The notes: a model not told the origin generated them from the sequence alone. Shown: positions 1-8,695, counted from the first letter of the stretch. The stretch: DNA of 34,692 nucleotides from Caldithrix abyssi (GCA_011369465.1 DRQG01000060.1:1-34692), one strand, 5' to 3'. A program made the numbers and translations.

Positions 1-199
1 AAGTGGTTGGGATATATTTCTTTAAGATATCAACATTAAATTCACTTAGATTTAGAAACCATACCACGTCATAAATTGGATCATAAGAATCCACTTTTCT
101 TTTCTTTGAGAATGAATATTCTCTTAAGGATTCAAATCCAAGTTTATTACCAATCTCTACCAGAAAACTTTGGATATTCTTTGTTTTTTCTTTCGGCAT
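1..199 (-). CDS. Hypothetical protein, 3' end cut by the window edge
   Basis: An ATG at 197-199 opens a minus-strand frame that stays open to base 1, giving the first 66 codons of a longer gene. The start lies one base after the stop codon of the membrane-protein gene upstream, so the two are probably co-transcribed and translationally coupled. The visible N-terminus is hydrophilic and lysine-rich, begins MPKEKTKNIQSF, and contains a YDPIYDVVWFLNL stretch. An early helix carrying a Glu followed by an Asp in a beta-strand is seen in some PD-(D/E)XK nucleases, so a restriction-type nuclease is conceivable. That is only a guess from 66 residues, and I do not recognise the family. The codons are AT-rich, unlike the genes to the right. 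Confidence 0.5.
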   Translation of the reverse strand, partial: MPKEKTKNIQSFLVEIGNKLGFESLREYSFSKKRKVDSYDPIYDVVWFLNLSEFNVDILKKYIPTT

Positions 200-200
200 T

Positions 201-611
201 TTAGGTTTTATCTTTCAAAGATTCTGAATATATCATTAGATAAAAACCAAAAAACATTGTGTACACCCAATAAAAAATAATTATATTATCCTGCCAATCA
301 GCTATTACAATTTGGTCTGAAGGAAATATCGTATTAATAATATCAGGATTCATTTTTTCACTCGTACTCTGCGTGTAAGCAGAATAAACGATTGAAAAAA
401 CTGAAATATAAAAGGAAACTATAATCCAAAACCATTTACCTACAAAACCTGAGAGTATTAAGATTATTATTAATAGAATAATATGCAAAATTGGTAATAC
501 TATATTTGCATAAGGAAAATTAACATTAAATTCTGGTGTCAGACTATAATACAAAAGTACTAGTCCAATAATTACTAATAATGAAATTTTCAGTTTCATA
601 TATGTACTCAT
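201..611 (-). CDS. Hypothetical four-helix membrane protein
   Basis: This is a 136-residue protein from the ATG at 609-611; an in-frame TTG at 624-626 would add five residues, and neither start has a clear ribosome binding site. Four hydrophobic segments are visible: near the N-terminus (KISLLVIIGLVLLYY), then two in the middle (around VLPILHIILLIIILIL and WFWIIVSFYISVFSIV), and one near the C-terminus (IIIFYWVYTMFFGFY). A polar loop lies between segments three and four. No family is recognised. The DNA is very AT-rich, and the gene ends one base before the start of the truncated downstream gene. The pair looks like an accessory two-gene cassette next to core metabolism genes. Confidence 0.55.
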   Translation of the reverse strand: MSTYMKLKISLLVIIGLVLLYYSLTPEFNVNFPYANIVLPILHIILLIIILILSGFVGKWFWIIVSFYISVFSIVYSAYTQSTSEKMNPDIINTIFPSDQIVIADWQDNIIIFYWVYTMFFGFYLMIYSESLKDKT

Positions 612-735
612 AGATATTAAAATCAAAATATATTACACATTAGCTAATGTATCTATTTTATACAATAATTTAATAAATGAATCAATAATCACCGTATTTT
701 TAAAAAAAATATCGAAATGATTAATACTAAATATG

Positions 736-1755
736 TTATTTAGTTCGTTTTCCCGCAATGAATTCTTCCACCATAGTTACATCTTCTTCAGACCCAATAA
801 AGAGAGGTACCCGTTGGTGCAGCTTTTCCGGTTTAATATCCAGAATTCGGTTTTTTCCGTCACTGGCTTTACCGCCGGCTGCTTCTACAATAAAGGCCAT
901 CGGATTTGCCTCATAAATAAGACGCAGCTTACCCTGCGGGGCTTTGGAACTGGCCGGATAAAGGAAAATGCCGCCATAGAGCAGGTTTCTGTGCACATCA
1001 CTCACCATAGAACCGATGTATCGGGAATTCATGGGGCGTCCGGTGGCCTTGTCGATTTGTTTTATGTAATGCACATAGTTTTTTATGGATTGATCCCAAA
1101 AGTCAAAATTGCTTTCGTTAACACTGTAGATTTTTGCTTTTTTGGGTATCTGAATATTGGGATGAGATAAGATAAACTCGCCATAACTGGGATCCAGAGT
1201 AAAGCCGTGTACGCCATGCCCGTTACCGGTGGTATATACCAGCATGGTGCTGGATCCGTAAATAACATAACCAGCGCAAACCTGTTTTACACCCGGCTGC
1301 AGGCAGTCTTCTACGGTTCCCGGCCGTCCGTCGGGGGTAACCCGTGTATAAATCGAGAAAATTGTTCCCACGCTTACATTGGCATCGATATTGGATGAAC
1401 CGTCCAGCGGATCGAATAATACCACATATTTTCCGAGCGGGTATTGATCGGGAATGGGAATAATATCCTCTTCTTCTTCGCAGGCCATTACGCACGTATG
1501 GCCGCCGTGGTCCAAAGCATTGATCATGGTTTCATTGGCAAAGGCATCCAGTTTTTTAACGACTTCTCCCTGTACATTCGTTTCCGCAGTTTCACCTAAA
1601 ATATCCATCAAGCCGGCTTTATTGGTATGGTAGGAGATCAGCTTTGCGGCAAAAGCGATGTCGTTCATCAGATCCGTAAATTTTCCGGTGGCTTCGGGGA
1701 ATTTTCGTTGTTCTTCAATAATGTGACGGGTTAAGGTGATAATTTTTTTGCTCAT
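736..1755 (-). CDS. fbp: Fructose-1,6-bisphosphatase, class I
   Basis: The enzyme hydrolyses fructose 1,6-bisphosphate to fructose 6-phosphate in gluconeogenesis, in the cytoplasm. The class I metal-binding signature [10 protein letters not shown] is at about residues 115-124, preceded by the acidic run EEEE at 93-96. The C-terminal substrate-binding region includes [20 protein letters not shown]. Counted from the ATG at 1753-1755 the protein has 339 residues, the usual class I length. A longer frame from 1791 exists, but an AGGAGG ribosome binding site sits just before the 1755 start, which settles it. A 110-base spacer separates it from the upstream usp gene, so it may have its own promoter, although none stands out. 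No strong terminator follows. Confidence 0.95.
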   Translation of the reverse strand: MSKKIITLTRHIIEEQRKFPEATGKFTDLMNDIAFAAKLISYHTNKAGLMDILGETAETNVQGEVVKKLDAFANETMINALDHGGHTCVMACEEEEDIIPIPDQYPLGKYVVLFDPLDGSSNIDANVSVGTIFSIYTRVTPDGRPGTVEDCLQPGVKQVCAGYVIYGSSTMLVYTTGNGHGVHGFTLDPSYGEFILSHPNIQIPKKAKIYSVNESNFDFWDQSIKNYVHYIKQIDKATGRPMNSRYIGSMVSDVHRNLLYGGIFLYPASSKAPQGKLRLIYEANPMAFIVEAAGGKASDGKNRILDIKPEKLHQRVPLFIGSEEDVTMVEEFIAGKRTK

Positions 1756-1865
1756 ACATCCTCCTGAGGAACCATATTTTTCTGCATTCAACTTTAATTC
1801 GCAACACGTCTTAAATTATCAATAGGAAAGGACATACATCTGTGACGAAACATAAAAAAACAAAT

Positions 1866-2702
1866 TTATTTTGCTAATAATACCGGGCTGGCCTTGCGCA
1901 TTACCTCAACCGTCGTGCTGCCGATAATGGCCTCCCGAAAGCGGGAGTGCCCGTAACTGCCGATGATCATTAATGCCGAATGCGGCGCGTTTTTTTGCGC
2001 CGACACCAATGCTTCGGCAGCATCACCGGTTTCGTGGCGCAGTTTGTATTGCACCTTATACGGTTCCAGATATCGTTCGGCTTCTCTCAGGATCGCTTTT
2101 CGTTCCTCTTCCCCATCAAACACAGAAATTACTTCAATCGGTAAGGACATACTAACCGCCAGTTCGGCGGATATTTCCAACGCTTTATTCGCGGTGTCAC
2201 TACCGTCATATCCCAGTTGAATTGCTTCTATGGGCATAAAGTCTTTGTCAACCAGCATGACCGACTTATTTATTTGGCGGGTGACCGCTTCAACGGTTAC
2301 GCCCAGCAGTTTATCCGACCATCTTTCATATTCACCGCGTATGCCCATAATCACCATATCGTTTTCACGAGCCATTGAGCAAATTTCATCTACGGGAATG
2401 CCGGCTCTTTTATAAGCATCAAAACTCAGGTCGGAATCTCGAAGCATTTCCCCTGCTTTTTTGATGATCTGTTCGGCTTTTTCCTGCTGAATTTTTTGCG
2501 ATTCCTCCTGAAATTCCGGCGTCGGCATGATCGGTACAAAACTATCGGCGCCGGCCGACATACTCCAATCAAACAATCGGATATCAACGACGGTAAGCAC
2601 GCGTAGCACGGCATCCAGTTTTTTGGCCAGAAAAATCCCATATTCCAAAACAGCATCCGTATAGGGTGATCCGTCGATGGGTAGTAAAATGGATTTTATC
2701 AT
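1866..2702 (-). CDS. Universal stress protein with two UspA domains
   Basis: The protein has 278 residues in two tandem UspA folds, about 1-150 and 155-278. Each opens with a hydrophobic beta-strand followed by an aspartate (ILLPIDGS in the first, IQLGYDGS in the second). The second domain keeps a textbook ATP-binding signature near the C-terminus, G-2x-G-9x-G-S (GSYGHSRFREAIIGST). The first domain has ten residues instead of nine between the second and third glycines, so it may bind nucleotide poorly. Such proteins are cytoplasmic stress and survival factors without a known single reaction. A GGGAGG ribosome binding site precedes the ATG. It starts 33 bases after the gpsA stop, so it probably shares the plsY-gpsA transcript. 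Confidence 0.9.
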   Translation of the reverse strand: MIKSILLPIDGSPYTDAVLEYGIFLAKKLDAVLRVLTVVDIRLFDWSMSAGADSFVPIMPTPEFQEESQKIQQEKAEQIIKKAGEMLRDSDLSFDAYKRAGIPVDEICSMARENDMVIMGIRGEYERWSDKLLGVTVEAVTRQINKSVMLVDKDFMPIEAIQLGYDGSDTANKALEISAELAVSMSLPIEVISVFDGEEERKAILREAERYLEPYKVQYKLRHETGDAAEALVSAQKNAPHSALMIIGSYGHSRFREAIIGSTTVEVMRKASPVLLAK

Positions 2703-2735
2703 TTTATCCCTCCCGATTGATTGGACATTTAAGGA

Positions 2736-3737
2736 CTAATAATGTTCAACTTTTGATTCCCGCGTCATCAGATCAATCATAGCCTGATGGGGAGATTTAT
2801 CCTTAAACAGCGTCAGATAAATTTGTTCGGTAATGGGCATTTCCACCCGGTATTTTTGGGCCAACTCATAAGCCGAAAGCGTGGTTTTAACACCTTCGGC
2901 AACCATAACCATTTCATCAAGCACTTCCTGCAGTTTACGTCCCTTGCCAATTTGCTCTCCCACGTGCCGGTTGCGGGAATGACGGCTCATACAGGTAACG
3001 ATCAAATCACCGATGCCGCTCAATCCGGAGAATGTTTCTCTTTTGGCTCCCATTTTCATACCCAGCCGTTGAATTTCTACCAGCCCGCGCGTCATCAAGG
3101 CGGCTTTTGTATTATCGCCAAAACCGGCGCCGTCGCAGATTCCCGCGGCCAGGGCAATGATGTTTTTAAGCGCACCTCCCAACTCAACGCCAATCACGTC
3201 ATCGCTGGCGTAAACCCGGAAATAAGGTGTCATAAAAGCATTTTGCACCAGTTTGGCCGATTCCAAATTTGTTGACGCGGTTACCACGGCAGTGGGAATT
3301 TTTTTACCGACTTCTTCGGCGTGGCTGGGCCCGGACAGGGCAACTATCTTATCCGTCGGGATGCCGCCCACTTCGTTTATCACCTGTGAAATGCGTAAAT
3401 AGGTATTGTTTTCAATTCCTTTGGAAACCGTTACCCATACCGCCTGTTTGGCTTCCTCAAAGCGGACAACATCCGGCAAGGCCTTGCGGGTAACCTGTGA
3501 GGGAACGGCGTTGACGATGAGATCGGCTCCGTGTACTACTTCAGAAAGATCGGTACTGAAAAGGATATTTTCCGGAATGGCAATGCCTGGCAGATATTTA
3601 CTGTTTTCTTTTTTGGTACGTACATCTTTTACGGTGTCTTCATCTATGGTAAAGCAGGATACTTCATGTCCGTTGTCATTTAAAACCAGGGCCAGCGCAG
3701 TGCCCCAGCTCCCGGCGCCTATCATGGCTACTCGCAT
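2736..3737 (-). CDS. gpsA: NAD(P)-dependent glycerol-3-phosphate dehydrogenase
   Basis: GpsA reduces dihydroxyacetone phosphate to sn-glycerol 3-phosphate, the backbone of membrane phospholipids. The Rossmann motif GAGSWG is at residues 8-13, the conserved VSKGIE with K106 follows, then GPSHAEEV at 136-143. The catalytic lysine is K191 in ELGGALKNIIALAAG. At 333 residues it is the normal family length. A strong GAGGAGG ribosome binding site precedes the ATG. It begins 12 bases after plsY, whose product uses glycerol 3-phosphate, so the two consecutive steps are made from one transcript. Nothing is unusual in the sequence. Confidence 0.96.
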   Translation of the reverse strand: MRVAMIGAGSWGTALALVLNDNGHEVSCFTIDEDTVKDVRTKKENSKYLPGIAIPENILFSTDLSEVVHGADLIVNAVPSQVTRKALPDVVRFEEAKQAVWVTVSKGIENNTYLRISQVINEVGGIPTDKIVALSGPSHAEEVGKKIPTAVVTASTNLESAKLVQNAFMTPYFRVYASDDVIGVELGGALKNIIALAAGICDGAGFGDNTKAALMTRGLVEIQRLGMKMGAKRETFSGLSGIGDLIVTCMSRHSRNRHVGEQIGKGRKLQEVLDEMVMVAEGVKTTLSAYELAQKYRVEMPITEQIYLTLFKDKSPHQAMIDLMTRESKVEHY

Positions 3738-3749
3738 ACGTCCTCCTCA

Positions 3750-4385
3750 TTATTTTGAACTACTGAAACTGATTTTATTTTCCGTTCCCTGTAAAAGTCG
3801 TTTAATGTTGGATCTGTGAGCATACCAGATTAGAATAACTGCCGCCGCGCCGAGATAAACCAGTACATCCGGTACGGGCGTCATCCAAACGTACTTTTGC
3901 ATAAGTAAAACAATGATAAAAACCAGCGCAGCCAGTAACGAACCCAACGATACATACCGCGTGGCAGCAACAACAATGATAAAAACTACAAGCGCAATTA
4001 CCAAAGGTACTGGCGCTAATCCCATAAAAACACCGGCGGAAGTACCAACCCCTTTGCCGCCTTTAAAACCGGCAAAAATTGTCCACACATGCCCGGCTAT
4101 GGCGCCTACAGCAGCCAAAATCTGAAAGTAGATCAAATACTGCCCGTCCCCTCCGTAAATTAAAGCGGCCAGCCAAAAGACGGGAATAAAACCTTTGAGC
4201 ATATCTATTAACAAAACGGTTAATCCGGCCTTCCAGCCCAATACACGAAATACATTGGTAGCGCCGGCATTTCCGCTGCCGTGTTCGCGGATGTCTATAT
4301 TTTTTAACAATTTACCGGCTATAATTGCCGTCGGAAACGAACCGAACAGATAACTAACCAACAAAATTCCCAAAGCTTCTAACAT
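3750..4385 (-). CDS. plsY: Acyl-phosphate:glycerol-3-phosphate acyltransferase
   Basis: PlsY transfers the acyl group from acyl phosphate to glycerol 3-phosphate to give lysophosphatidic acid at the inner membrane. The 211-residue protein has several hydrophobic helices and the three conserved loop motifs: GSGNAGATNVFR at 36-47, GFKGGKGVGTS at 106-116 and HRSNIKRLLQGTENK near the C-terminus. A GGGAGG ribosome binding site lies seven bases before the ATG. It appears to be the first gene of a plsY-gpsA-usp transcription unit. The 226-base spacer upstream holds a weak candidate promoter and a structured inverted repeat. Confidence 0.96.
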   Translation of the reverse strand: MLEALGILLVSYLFGSFPTAIIAGKLLKNIDIREHGSGNAGATNVFRVLGWKAGLTVLLIDMLKGFIPVFWLAALIYGGDGQYLIYFQILAAVGAIAGHVWTIFAGFKGGKGVGTSAGVFMGLAPVPLVIALVVFIIVVAATRYVSLGSLLAALVFIIVLLMQKYVWMTPVPDVLVYLGAAAVILIWYAHRSNIKRLLQGTENKISFSSSK

Positions 4386-4421
4386 TTAGCCTCCCATATA
4401 TATCCTAAAATCAACACAGAT

Positions 4422-4458
4422 TAAACCAATCATAATTAAATAAATCTAATACAAACAA
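4422..4458 (-). promoter_or_regulatory. Candidate promoter for plsY-gpsA-usp
   Basis: Reading the minus strand, TTGTTT (4453-4458) and TATGAT (4429-4434) are separated by 18 bases. The -10 box matches the sigma-70 consensus at five of six positions but the -35 at only three. The start of transcription would fall near 4422, about 37 bases before the plsY ATG. The surrounding DNA is AT-rich, so chance matches are likely. Confidence 0.3.
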
Positions 4459-4551
4459 TCAAGTAAGTATGTAATTCTTTTTCTTGCTTTCTAGCACATC
4501 CGTTCTAAATAGATAGAAAAGATTACGTAAAAAATCAGTGTTTACAAGTTT

Positions 4552-4606
4552 CCCCCTAATAAGGCTCGTGCGCCGTGGCGTGGGGATTAAGGGGGTGTTT
4601 GGCGCA
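4552..4606 (-). repeat. GC-rich inverted repeat with a possible pseudoknot
   Basis: CCCCCTAAT at 4552-4560 pairs with ATTAAGGGGG at 4586-4595, leaving one bulged base. Within the loop, TGCGCC at 4569-4574 is complementary to GGCGCA at 4601-4606 outside the stem. Both pairings can form together as an H-type pseudoknot, or they can compete. The element begins five bases after the DUF4416 stop and is GC-rich within an AT-rich spacer. On the minus strand there is no immediate run of T, so a simple intrinsic terminator is unlikely. Confidence 0.5.
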
Positions 4607-4611
4607 AAGGA

Positions 4612-5142
4612 TTATTGCCGCTTTTGCTCCCGGTATTTCTTACGGACGGAATCAAAAAAATCCCTGGCCAGCGGCTGATTATAATCCGGATACGTCCACG
4701 GTTGGGCCTGGTAGTGTCTGTTTTGATAAATGAGATGTACATCTCCGAAAATACCTTGTCCCAAATAGAGACGATGGCTGTAGTCCTTTGTAGTGGCCAG
4801 AACCACCTTAGCTTCGGTAAGATACCCCGGGTCAATGTTAATACGTCGTTTACCGTTTTCCAGAGCGTATTCTTCCTCCAGTCGGTTTGATTGCAATTTA
4901 AATTCTACAAGTTGCTCCGCCGGATGAGGCGGTTCGAAGGATACGAATATTTTTTTTAAGTGTGTGCCCATTTCCGATGAATAGTAATCCGTGAATAGAT
5001 CAAACTCGAATACGGGACTTTGTAAATCCGTATGGCCATACATTGTTTCGAGGCGTGACAGAATGGATTCGAGATCAATATCCCGGACAAAACAAACAGC
5101 CGCGAAATACTTTACCGGAGGGTGAATCTTTGCAATCCCCAT
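4612..5142 (-). CDS. DUF4416 family protein
   Basis: This 176-residue cytoplasmic-looking protein matches the pattern I know for DUF4416: an N-terminal KYFAAVCFV strand, FEFDLFTDYYSSEMG in the middle, KLQSNRLEEEYA, then INIDPGYL, LATTKDYSHRLYLGQGI and WTYPDY towards the end. The family is common in Deltaproteobacteria, Thermodesulfobacteria and FCB bacteria and has no established reaction. The conserved acidic and histidine residues suggest a binding or catalytic site, but I cannot name a substrate. The ATG follows a short AGGG motif. It starts just downstream of the acyl-CoA synthetase terminator, so it is probably transcribed separately, although I found no clear promoter in the short gap. 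Confidence 0.8.
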   Translation of the reverse strand: MGIAKIHPPVKYFAAVCFVRDIDLESILSRLETMYGHTDLQSPVFEFDLFTDYYSSEMGTHLKKIFVSFEPPHPAEQLVEFKLQSNRLEEEYALENGKRRINIDPGYLTEAKVVLATTKDYSHRLYLGQGIFGDVHLIYQNRHYQAQPWTYPDYNQPLARDFFDSVRKKYREQKRQ

Positions 5143-5150
5143 AATTCCCT

Positions 5151-5184
5151 AAATAAAAAGAGGCTGCCTAAAAAAGACAGCCTC
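5151..5184 (-). terminator. Rho-independent terminator after the acyl-CoA synthetase gene
   Basis: On the minus strand GAGGCTG (5178-5184) pairs perfectly with CAGCCTC (5160-5166) across an 11-base loop. A T-rich tail (TTTTTATTT, 5151-5159) follows directly. It lies 20 bases past the stop codon of the gene at 5204, so it closes that transcript and separates it from the DUF4416 gene. Confidence 0.88.
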
Positions 5185-5203
5185 CGTTGAAGAATTTCTA
5201 TCG

Positions 5204-6997
5204 TTAAACTTCGTACATCTTCTCAATATCATCGTGATATTTTTGCTCGATTATCCTTCTTTTAACCTTTAATGATGGTGTCAGTTCCCCTGTCTCAATA
5301 CTGAAGGGCGCTCTGGCCAGAACAAAATTTTTGATCGTTTCGTAAGAAGCCAGATGAGGCGTCAGACGGTCAATTTCATTTTTAATCAATTCCCGCACTT
5401 CAGGCAGAGCCACCAGCTCCTCGTAATTGCTAAAAGAAAGTCCCTTTTCTTTGGCCCAACGGCTTACCGGGTCTTCCGCGGCTACAATAACTGCTGTGCA
5501 GAATTTTCGTTTATCGCCAATCATTACCGCCTGTTCGATAAACTGGCTGGTCACCAGAGCATTCTCGATTGGCGCGGGAGCTATATTTTTACCGCCGGCG
5601 GTTACGATAATATTCTTTTTGCGGTCGGTAATTTTCAGGAATCCGTCTTCCATTATACCGATATCCCCGGTATGGAACCATCCGTCTTCATCTATAGCCT
5701 CTTTGGTTTCGGCTTCTTTCTTAAAATAACCGACCATAACATGGTCACCGCGAGTGAGTATTTCACCGTCTTCGGCAAATTTAACTTCCACATTGGGCAG
5801 GATCGGCCCAACGGTGCCGAAACGGAAATTTTCCAGCTGGTTTACCGATATCACGGGCGAAGTTTCGGTAAGTCCGTACCCTTCGAGAATGCGGATCCCC
5901 ACAGCGCCAAAAAATTCTGCAATCTCCGGTGCCAACGGCGCGCCTCCACTCACCATAAAACGGTTGCGTCCGCCCAGAGCCTCGTGTAACTTGTGATAAA
6001 CCAGCTTATAGGCCAGGTTACGTTTAAATTGAAGGCCGCCCGGAATGGATTCTTTCATCATCTCCTTATAAACATATTTTTTACCGACATTGATAGCCCA
6101 GTAAAAGATTTTTCTTTTAAGAGGCGGACCGGATTCAACCTGATCAATAATTTTGGCGTAAATTTTCTCGTATAACCGCGGTACGGAAATCATCAGTGTC
6201 GGTTTTACTTCCTTTAAATTATCGGCAACCGTATCGATACTTTCTGCGTAAGCCACCGTTGTACCCTGATAGCAGCTTAAAAAATGCCCGGCCATTCGTT
6301 CAAATACATGGCTGAGCGGCAGGAAAGACAACATCGAATCATCCGGGCGGATATCTACTACCTGCAAAACACCGGTTAAATTGGAAATGAAATTCTTGTG
6401 TGTCAGAACAGCGCCTTTGGGTTCACCGGTTGTTCCGGAAGTGTAGATAATGGTCGCCCAGTCTTCCAGTCCGATTTTATCGATGGAATCGGTAACATAA
6501 TTTGAATTATCTTTTAAAAATTTTCCGCCCAATTCTTCCAAATCGTTATATGTCTTCCAGTTCTCGCCCAATTCTACGCCTTCCGGATCCATGACAAAAA
6601 AGTTTTTGGCAAAATTCAAATGCTTACGCACGGACTCTATCTTTTTCTGGTGGACTTCATGGGAAGCGATCACAGCAACAGCTTCGGAATCCTCTAGGAT
6701 ATATCTTACCTGATCCGGTAAAAGGGATGGATAGATGGGTACGGTGATAGCTCCGAGCGAGAGAATGGCATAGTCGGACAAAGCCCATTCCAGGCGGTTT
6801 TCCGACATTATCGCTACTTTGTCACCCTTTTTTACTCCCAGGGAGGCAAGACCTCCGGCGACACGTTCGGCGCGGTCAACGGCCTCTTTAAAACTCACAG
6901 AGACCCACTCACCGTCTTGCTTATACATGTAACCGGTTTTATCGCCGAACATCTCACGTTTCTTAAAAAACATGTCTGCCAGGTTTTTGTATTCCAT
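5204..6997 (-). CDS. Long-chain acyl-CoA synthetase (AMP-forming)
   Basis: The enzyme activates fatty acids with ATP to acyl-adenylates and then forms acyl-CoA, at the inner face of the membrane. The 597-residue protein carries the ANL-superfamily motifs in order: the P-loop YTSGTTGEPKG at 185-195, GYGLTETSP at 373-381, HTGD at 442-445, and DRKKNIIVTAGGKNIAP at 458-474 with the hinge and catalytic lysine region. The length and the GGKNIAP motif fit the FadD15/FAA1-like long-chain branch better than short-chain ligases. A CGGAGG ribosome binding site precedes the ATG. It is a single-gene unit with a good promoter at 7042-7077 and a terminator at 5151-5184. Chain-length specificity cannot be read from the sequence. 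Confidence 0.93.
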   Translation of the reverse strand: MEYKNLADMFFKKREMFGDKTGYMYKQDGEWVSVSFKEAVDRAERVAGGLASLGVKKGDKVAIMSENRLEWALSDYAILSLGAITVPIYPSLLPDQVRYILEDSEAVAVIASHEVHQKKIESVRKHLNFAKNFFVMDPEGVELGENWKTYNDLEELGGKFLKDNSNYVTDSIDKIGLEDWATIIYTSGTTGEPKGAVLTHKNFISNLTGVLQVVDIRPDDSMLSFLPLSHVFERMAGHFLSCYQGTTVAYAESIDTVADNLKEVKPTLMISVPRLYEKIYAKIIDQVESGPPLKRKIFYWAINVGKKYVYKEMMKESIPGGLQFKRNLAYKLVYHKLHEALGGRNRFMVSGGAPLAPEIAEFFGAVGIRILEGYGLTETSPVISVNQLENFRFGTVGPILPNVEVKFAEDGEILTRGDHVMVGYFKKEAETKEAIDEDGWFHTGDIGIMEDGFLKITDRKKNIIVTAGGKNIAPAPIENALVTSQFIEQAVMIGDKRKFCTAVIVAAEDPVSRWAKEKGLSFSNYEELVALPEVRELIKNEIDRLTPHLASYETIKNFVLARAPFSIETGELTPSLKVKRRIIEQKYHDDIEKMYEV

Positions 6998-7041
6998 ATT
7001 TCCTCCGTTTATGTGGCATTAATTAAAGGCGGGAATCGTTG

Positions 7042-7077
7042 GATACCAAATATAGGTTCAGACGATAAAACAGTCAA
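7042..7077 (-). promoter_or_regulatory. Sigma-70-type promoter of the acyl-CoA synthetase gene
   Basis: On the minus strand TTGACT (7072-7077) and TATATT (7049-7054) are separated by exactly 17 bases, each matching consensus at five of six positions. Transcription would start near 7042, giving a leader of about 45 bases before the ATG at 6997. The -35 box overlaps the stop codon of the upstream mrfB gene. Confidence 0.72.
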
Positions 7078-8291
7078 GATAATTTTCGTTTTAGCCGCTG
7101 TTGGCGGTATTCAAATTCTTCTTTTATATCCGATAAATTGTTTGTACCATATCCGTTTAATTCGTTAAGAATATCCAGATGATACAAAGCCTGCTCGGTA
7201 ATCCTAAGAGCTTCGTTATAATCTTTACGAATATGCTCCTGGTATTTGGCCAGTTCTTCCAAAACAACATAACGCTGCTCTGCCCTTTCCCGCAGTTCCA
7301 GCCAAATGGCTTCCGCTTCCGTCCATTTCTTATTTTTTTTATGAAGCAGGCTCAGCCAAAAACGACTGGTGACGTATTCCGGCGATTTCAACCTGAAGCC
7401 GGCCGAAAGACGTGACAAAAGGGTCTCATCCTGCTGTTCAAAGGCCAGCCGGGCCAAATTGAGACGTGCCCGTGGATCAGTAAGCGTGTGCGGTTGTTGT
7501 TCGATATGATCCAGAGTAAGCAGCAGCTCGGCCAGAGACACGATATCGCGATAATTATGCTCGATAATGCGGATCACATCGTGTATTACGCCGGTGCGGA
7601 TAAAGTTGAAATAGGCCTGGGGAATGTAATAACCGGGAATATCATTTTGGCGATGATGATTCAGCACGTTTGACTCGATGGTAGCCAAATCGCAGGCGTA
7701 GAAGCTGTCTTTCCAAATCCGACGTACCACGTGCAATAAATCCAGATGGGGCCATCGATCAAACACCGGCTGCAGGCGGTTCAGGATAAAGCGGTTTTTG
7801 AGCAGCGGAAAGTCATAACTTTTTCCGTTATAGGAAGCCAGTATCTCGAAGGAAGGAAAAAATTCTTCCTGAAGATGATGATACAAACCGTATTCCCGTC
7901 CGTAATCCGGCAAGAAGAATTGTCGTACGACTAAAGAGTTGTTTTCAACCCAGCCGAAGCCGAATAAAAAAGGATAGGTGCCGGCGCCGCCTGCCAGACC
8001 GGTGGTTTCCAAATCGAAAAACAAGACCGATGACAGAGGGAAAGGTCTCTCTAATTGATTTCGGGACAGAAAGGATAACTTTATTTGGGGATTGCCTCCG
8101 GCTGCCAATTCCTGCGCGTATGCGAGTGGATGCCTTCGTTCAATTTGCAGGAAGGGAGCGGACGGATTTTGAATGATTCCACAAAAATGTTCGGCCAAAG
8201 CGCTTAAAGCGGGGTTATCCGCTGTACTCTTTTCCGGCTTCTTTTTCCTTTGTTGAGATTTGTAGTATTTTAATTTTGAGTGCAGGTCCAT
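7074..8291 (-). CDS. mrfB: RNase H-like exonuclease, MrfB/YprB family, with C-terminal TPR region
   Basis: From the ATG at 8291 the protein has 405 residues. An in-frame TTG at 8300 could add three, and neither start has a clear ribosome binding site. The DEDD-type exonuclease core is visible: FFDLETTG gives D93 and E95, YNGKSYDFPLL gives D160, and NYRDIVSL gives D249. The last 140 residues look like TPR helices, as in Bacillus YprB. In B. subtilis MrfB works with the helicase MrfA in a nucleotide-excision-like repair of mitomycin C damage. Here the mrfA homologue lies upstream on the same strand but is separated by a GxxExxY gene. That MrfB excises DNA together with MrfA is inferred from the family and the proximity. 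Confidence 0.85.
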   Translation of the reverse strand: MDLHSKLKYYKSQQRKKKPEKSTADNPALSALAEHFCGIIQNPSAPFLQIERRHPLAYAQELAAGGNPQIKLSFLSRNQLERPFPLSSVLFFDLETTGLAGGAGTYPFLFGFGWVENNSLVVRQFFLPDYGREYGLYHHLQEEFFPSFEILASYNGKSYDFPLLKNRFILNRLQPVFDRWPHLDLLHVVRRIWKDSFYACDLATIESNVLNHHRQNDIPGYYIPQAYFNFIRTGVIHDVIRIIEHNYRDIVSLAELLLTLDHIEQQPHTLTDPRARLNLARLAFEQQDETLLSRLSAGFRLKSPEYVTSRFWLSLLHKKNKKWTEAEAIWLELRERAEQRYVVLEELAKYQEHIRKDYNEALRITEQALYHLDILNELNGYGTNNLSDIKEEFEYRQQRLKRKLS

Positions 8292-8308
8292 TGTTTTCAA
8301 TCAGTTTT

Positions 8309-8695
8309 TCAGAAACTCATTACAAAGCGCTTAAAATTTAAACTTTTTTCGCCAAAATTGATCAATAAGCCAACTTCAAAACGATATGCTTTTAAATAAT
8401 TCAATATTTGCGCTTTGTGAACATCTTCTAACCGCGTCAAAGCCTTTATTTCTACCAATACTTTATTTTCTACAACAAAATCAGCACGGCGAGTCCCTAT
8501 CGGTTGACTATAATCTCTATAATATATATCCTGTTCTACTTCTCTATTGAAATCCAATCCCGCGTTTCGCAGTTCCAACGCCAAAGCGCGTTGATAAATC
8601 ACCTCCTGGAAACCGTTACCCAGGAAGCTATGTACCCGCATAGCACAACCAATAATTTTTTTTGTAATATCACTATATTTATACTCTTCTGTCAT
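8309..8695 (-). CDS. GxxExxY family protein (PD-(D/E)XK nuclease-like)
   Basis: This 128-residue protein has the name-giving motif GFQEVIY and a PD-(D/E)XK-type core, ADFVVENKVLVEIKAL, in which the Asp and the E-x-K triad are intact. These small proteins occur sporadically across Bacteroidota, spirochaetes and planctomycetes, often in several copies per genome, with no known function. It lies between mrfA and mrfB, ending 17 bases before the mrfB ATG. The ATG is preceded by a GGAAG motif. The 102-bp inverted-repeat element at 8709-8810 lies directly upstream, which suggests that ORF and element arrived together. A nuclease activity is inferred from the motif only. Confidence 0.88.
   Translation of the reverse strand: MTEEYKYSDITKKIIGCAMRVHSFLGNGFQEVIYQRALALELRNAGLDFNREVEQDIYYRDYSQPIGTRRADFVVENKVLVEIKALTRLEDVHKAQILNYLKAYRFEVGLLINFGEKSLNFKRFVMSF

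Noticed and set aside
726-744. Perfect eight-base inverted repeat at the fbp stop codon as a terminator
   Set aside because: The stem is made almost only of A and T, overlaps the stop codon, and the T-run on the minus strand comes about 20 bases later, so it is too weak to call.
733-1170. Plus-strand open frame opposite fbp
   Set aside because: It lies entirely across the fbp coding region, has no ribosome binding site or recognisable family, and fbp on the other strand is certain.
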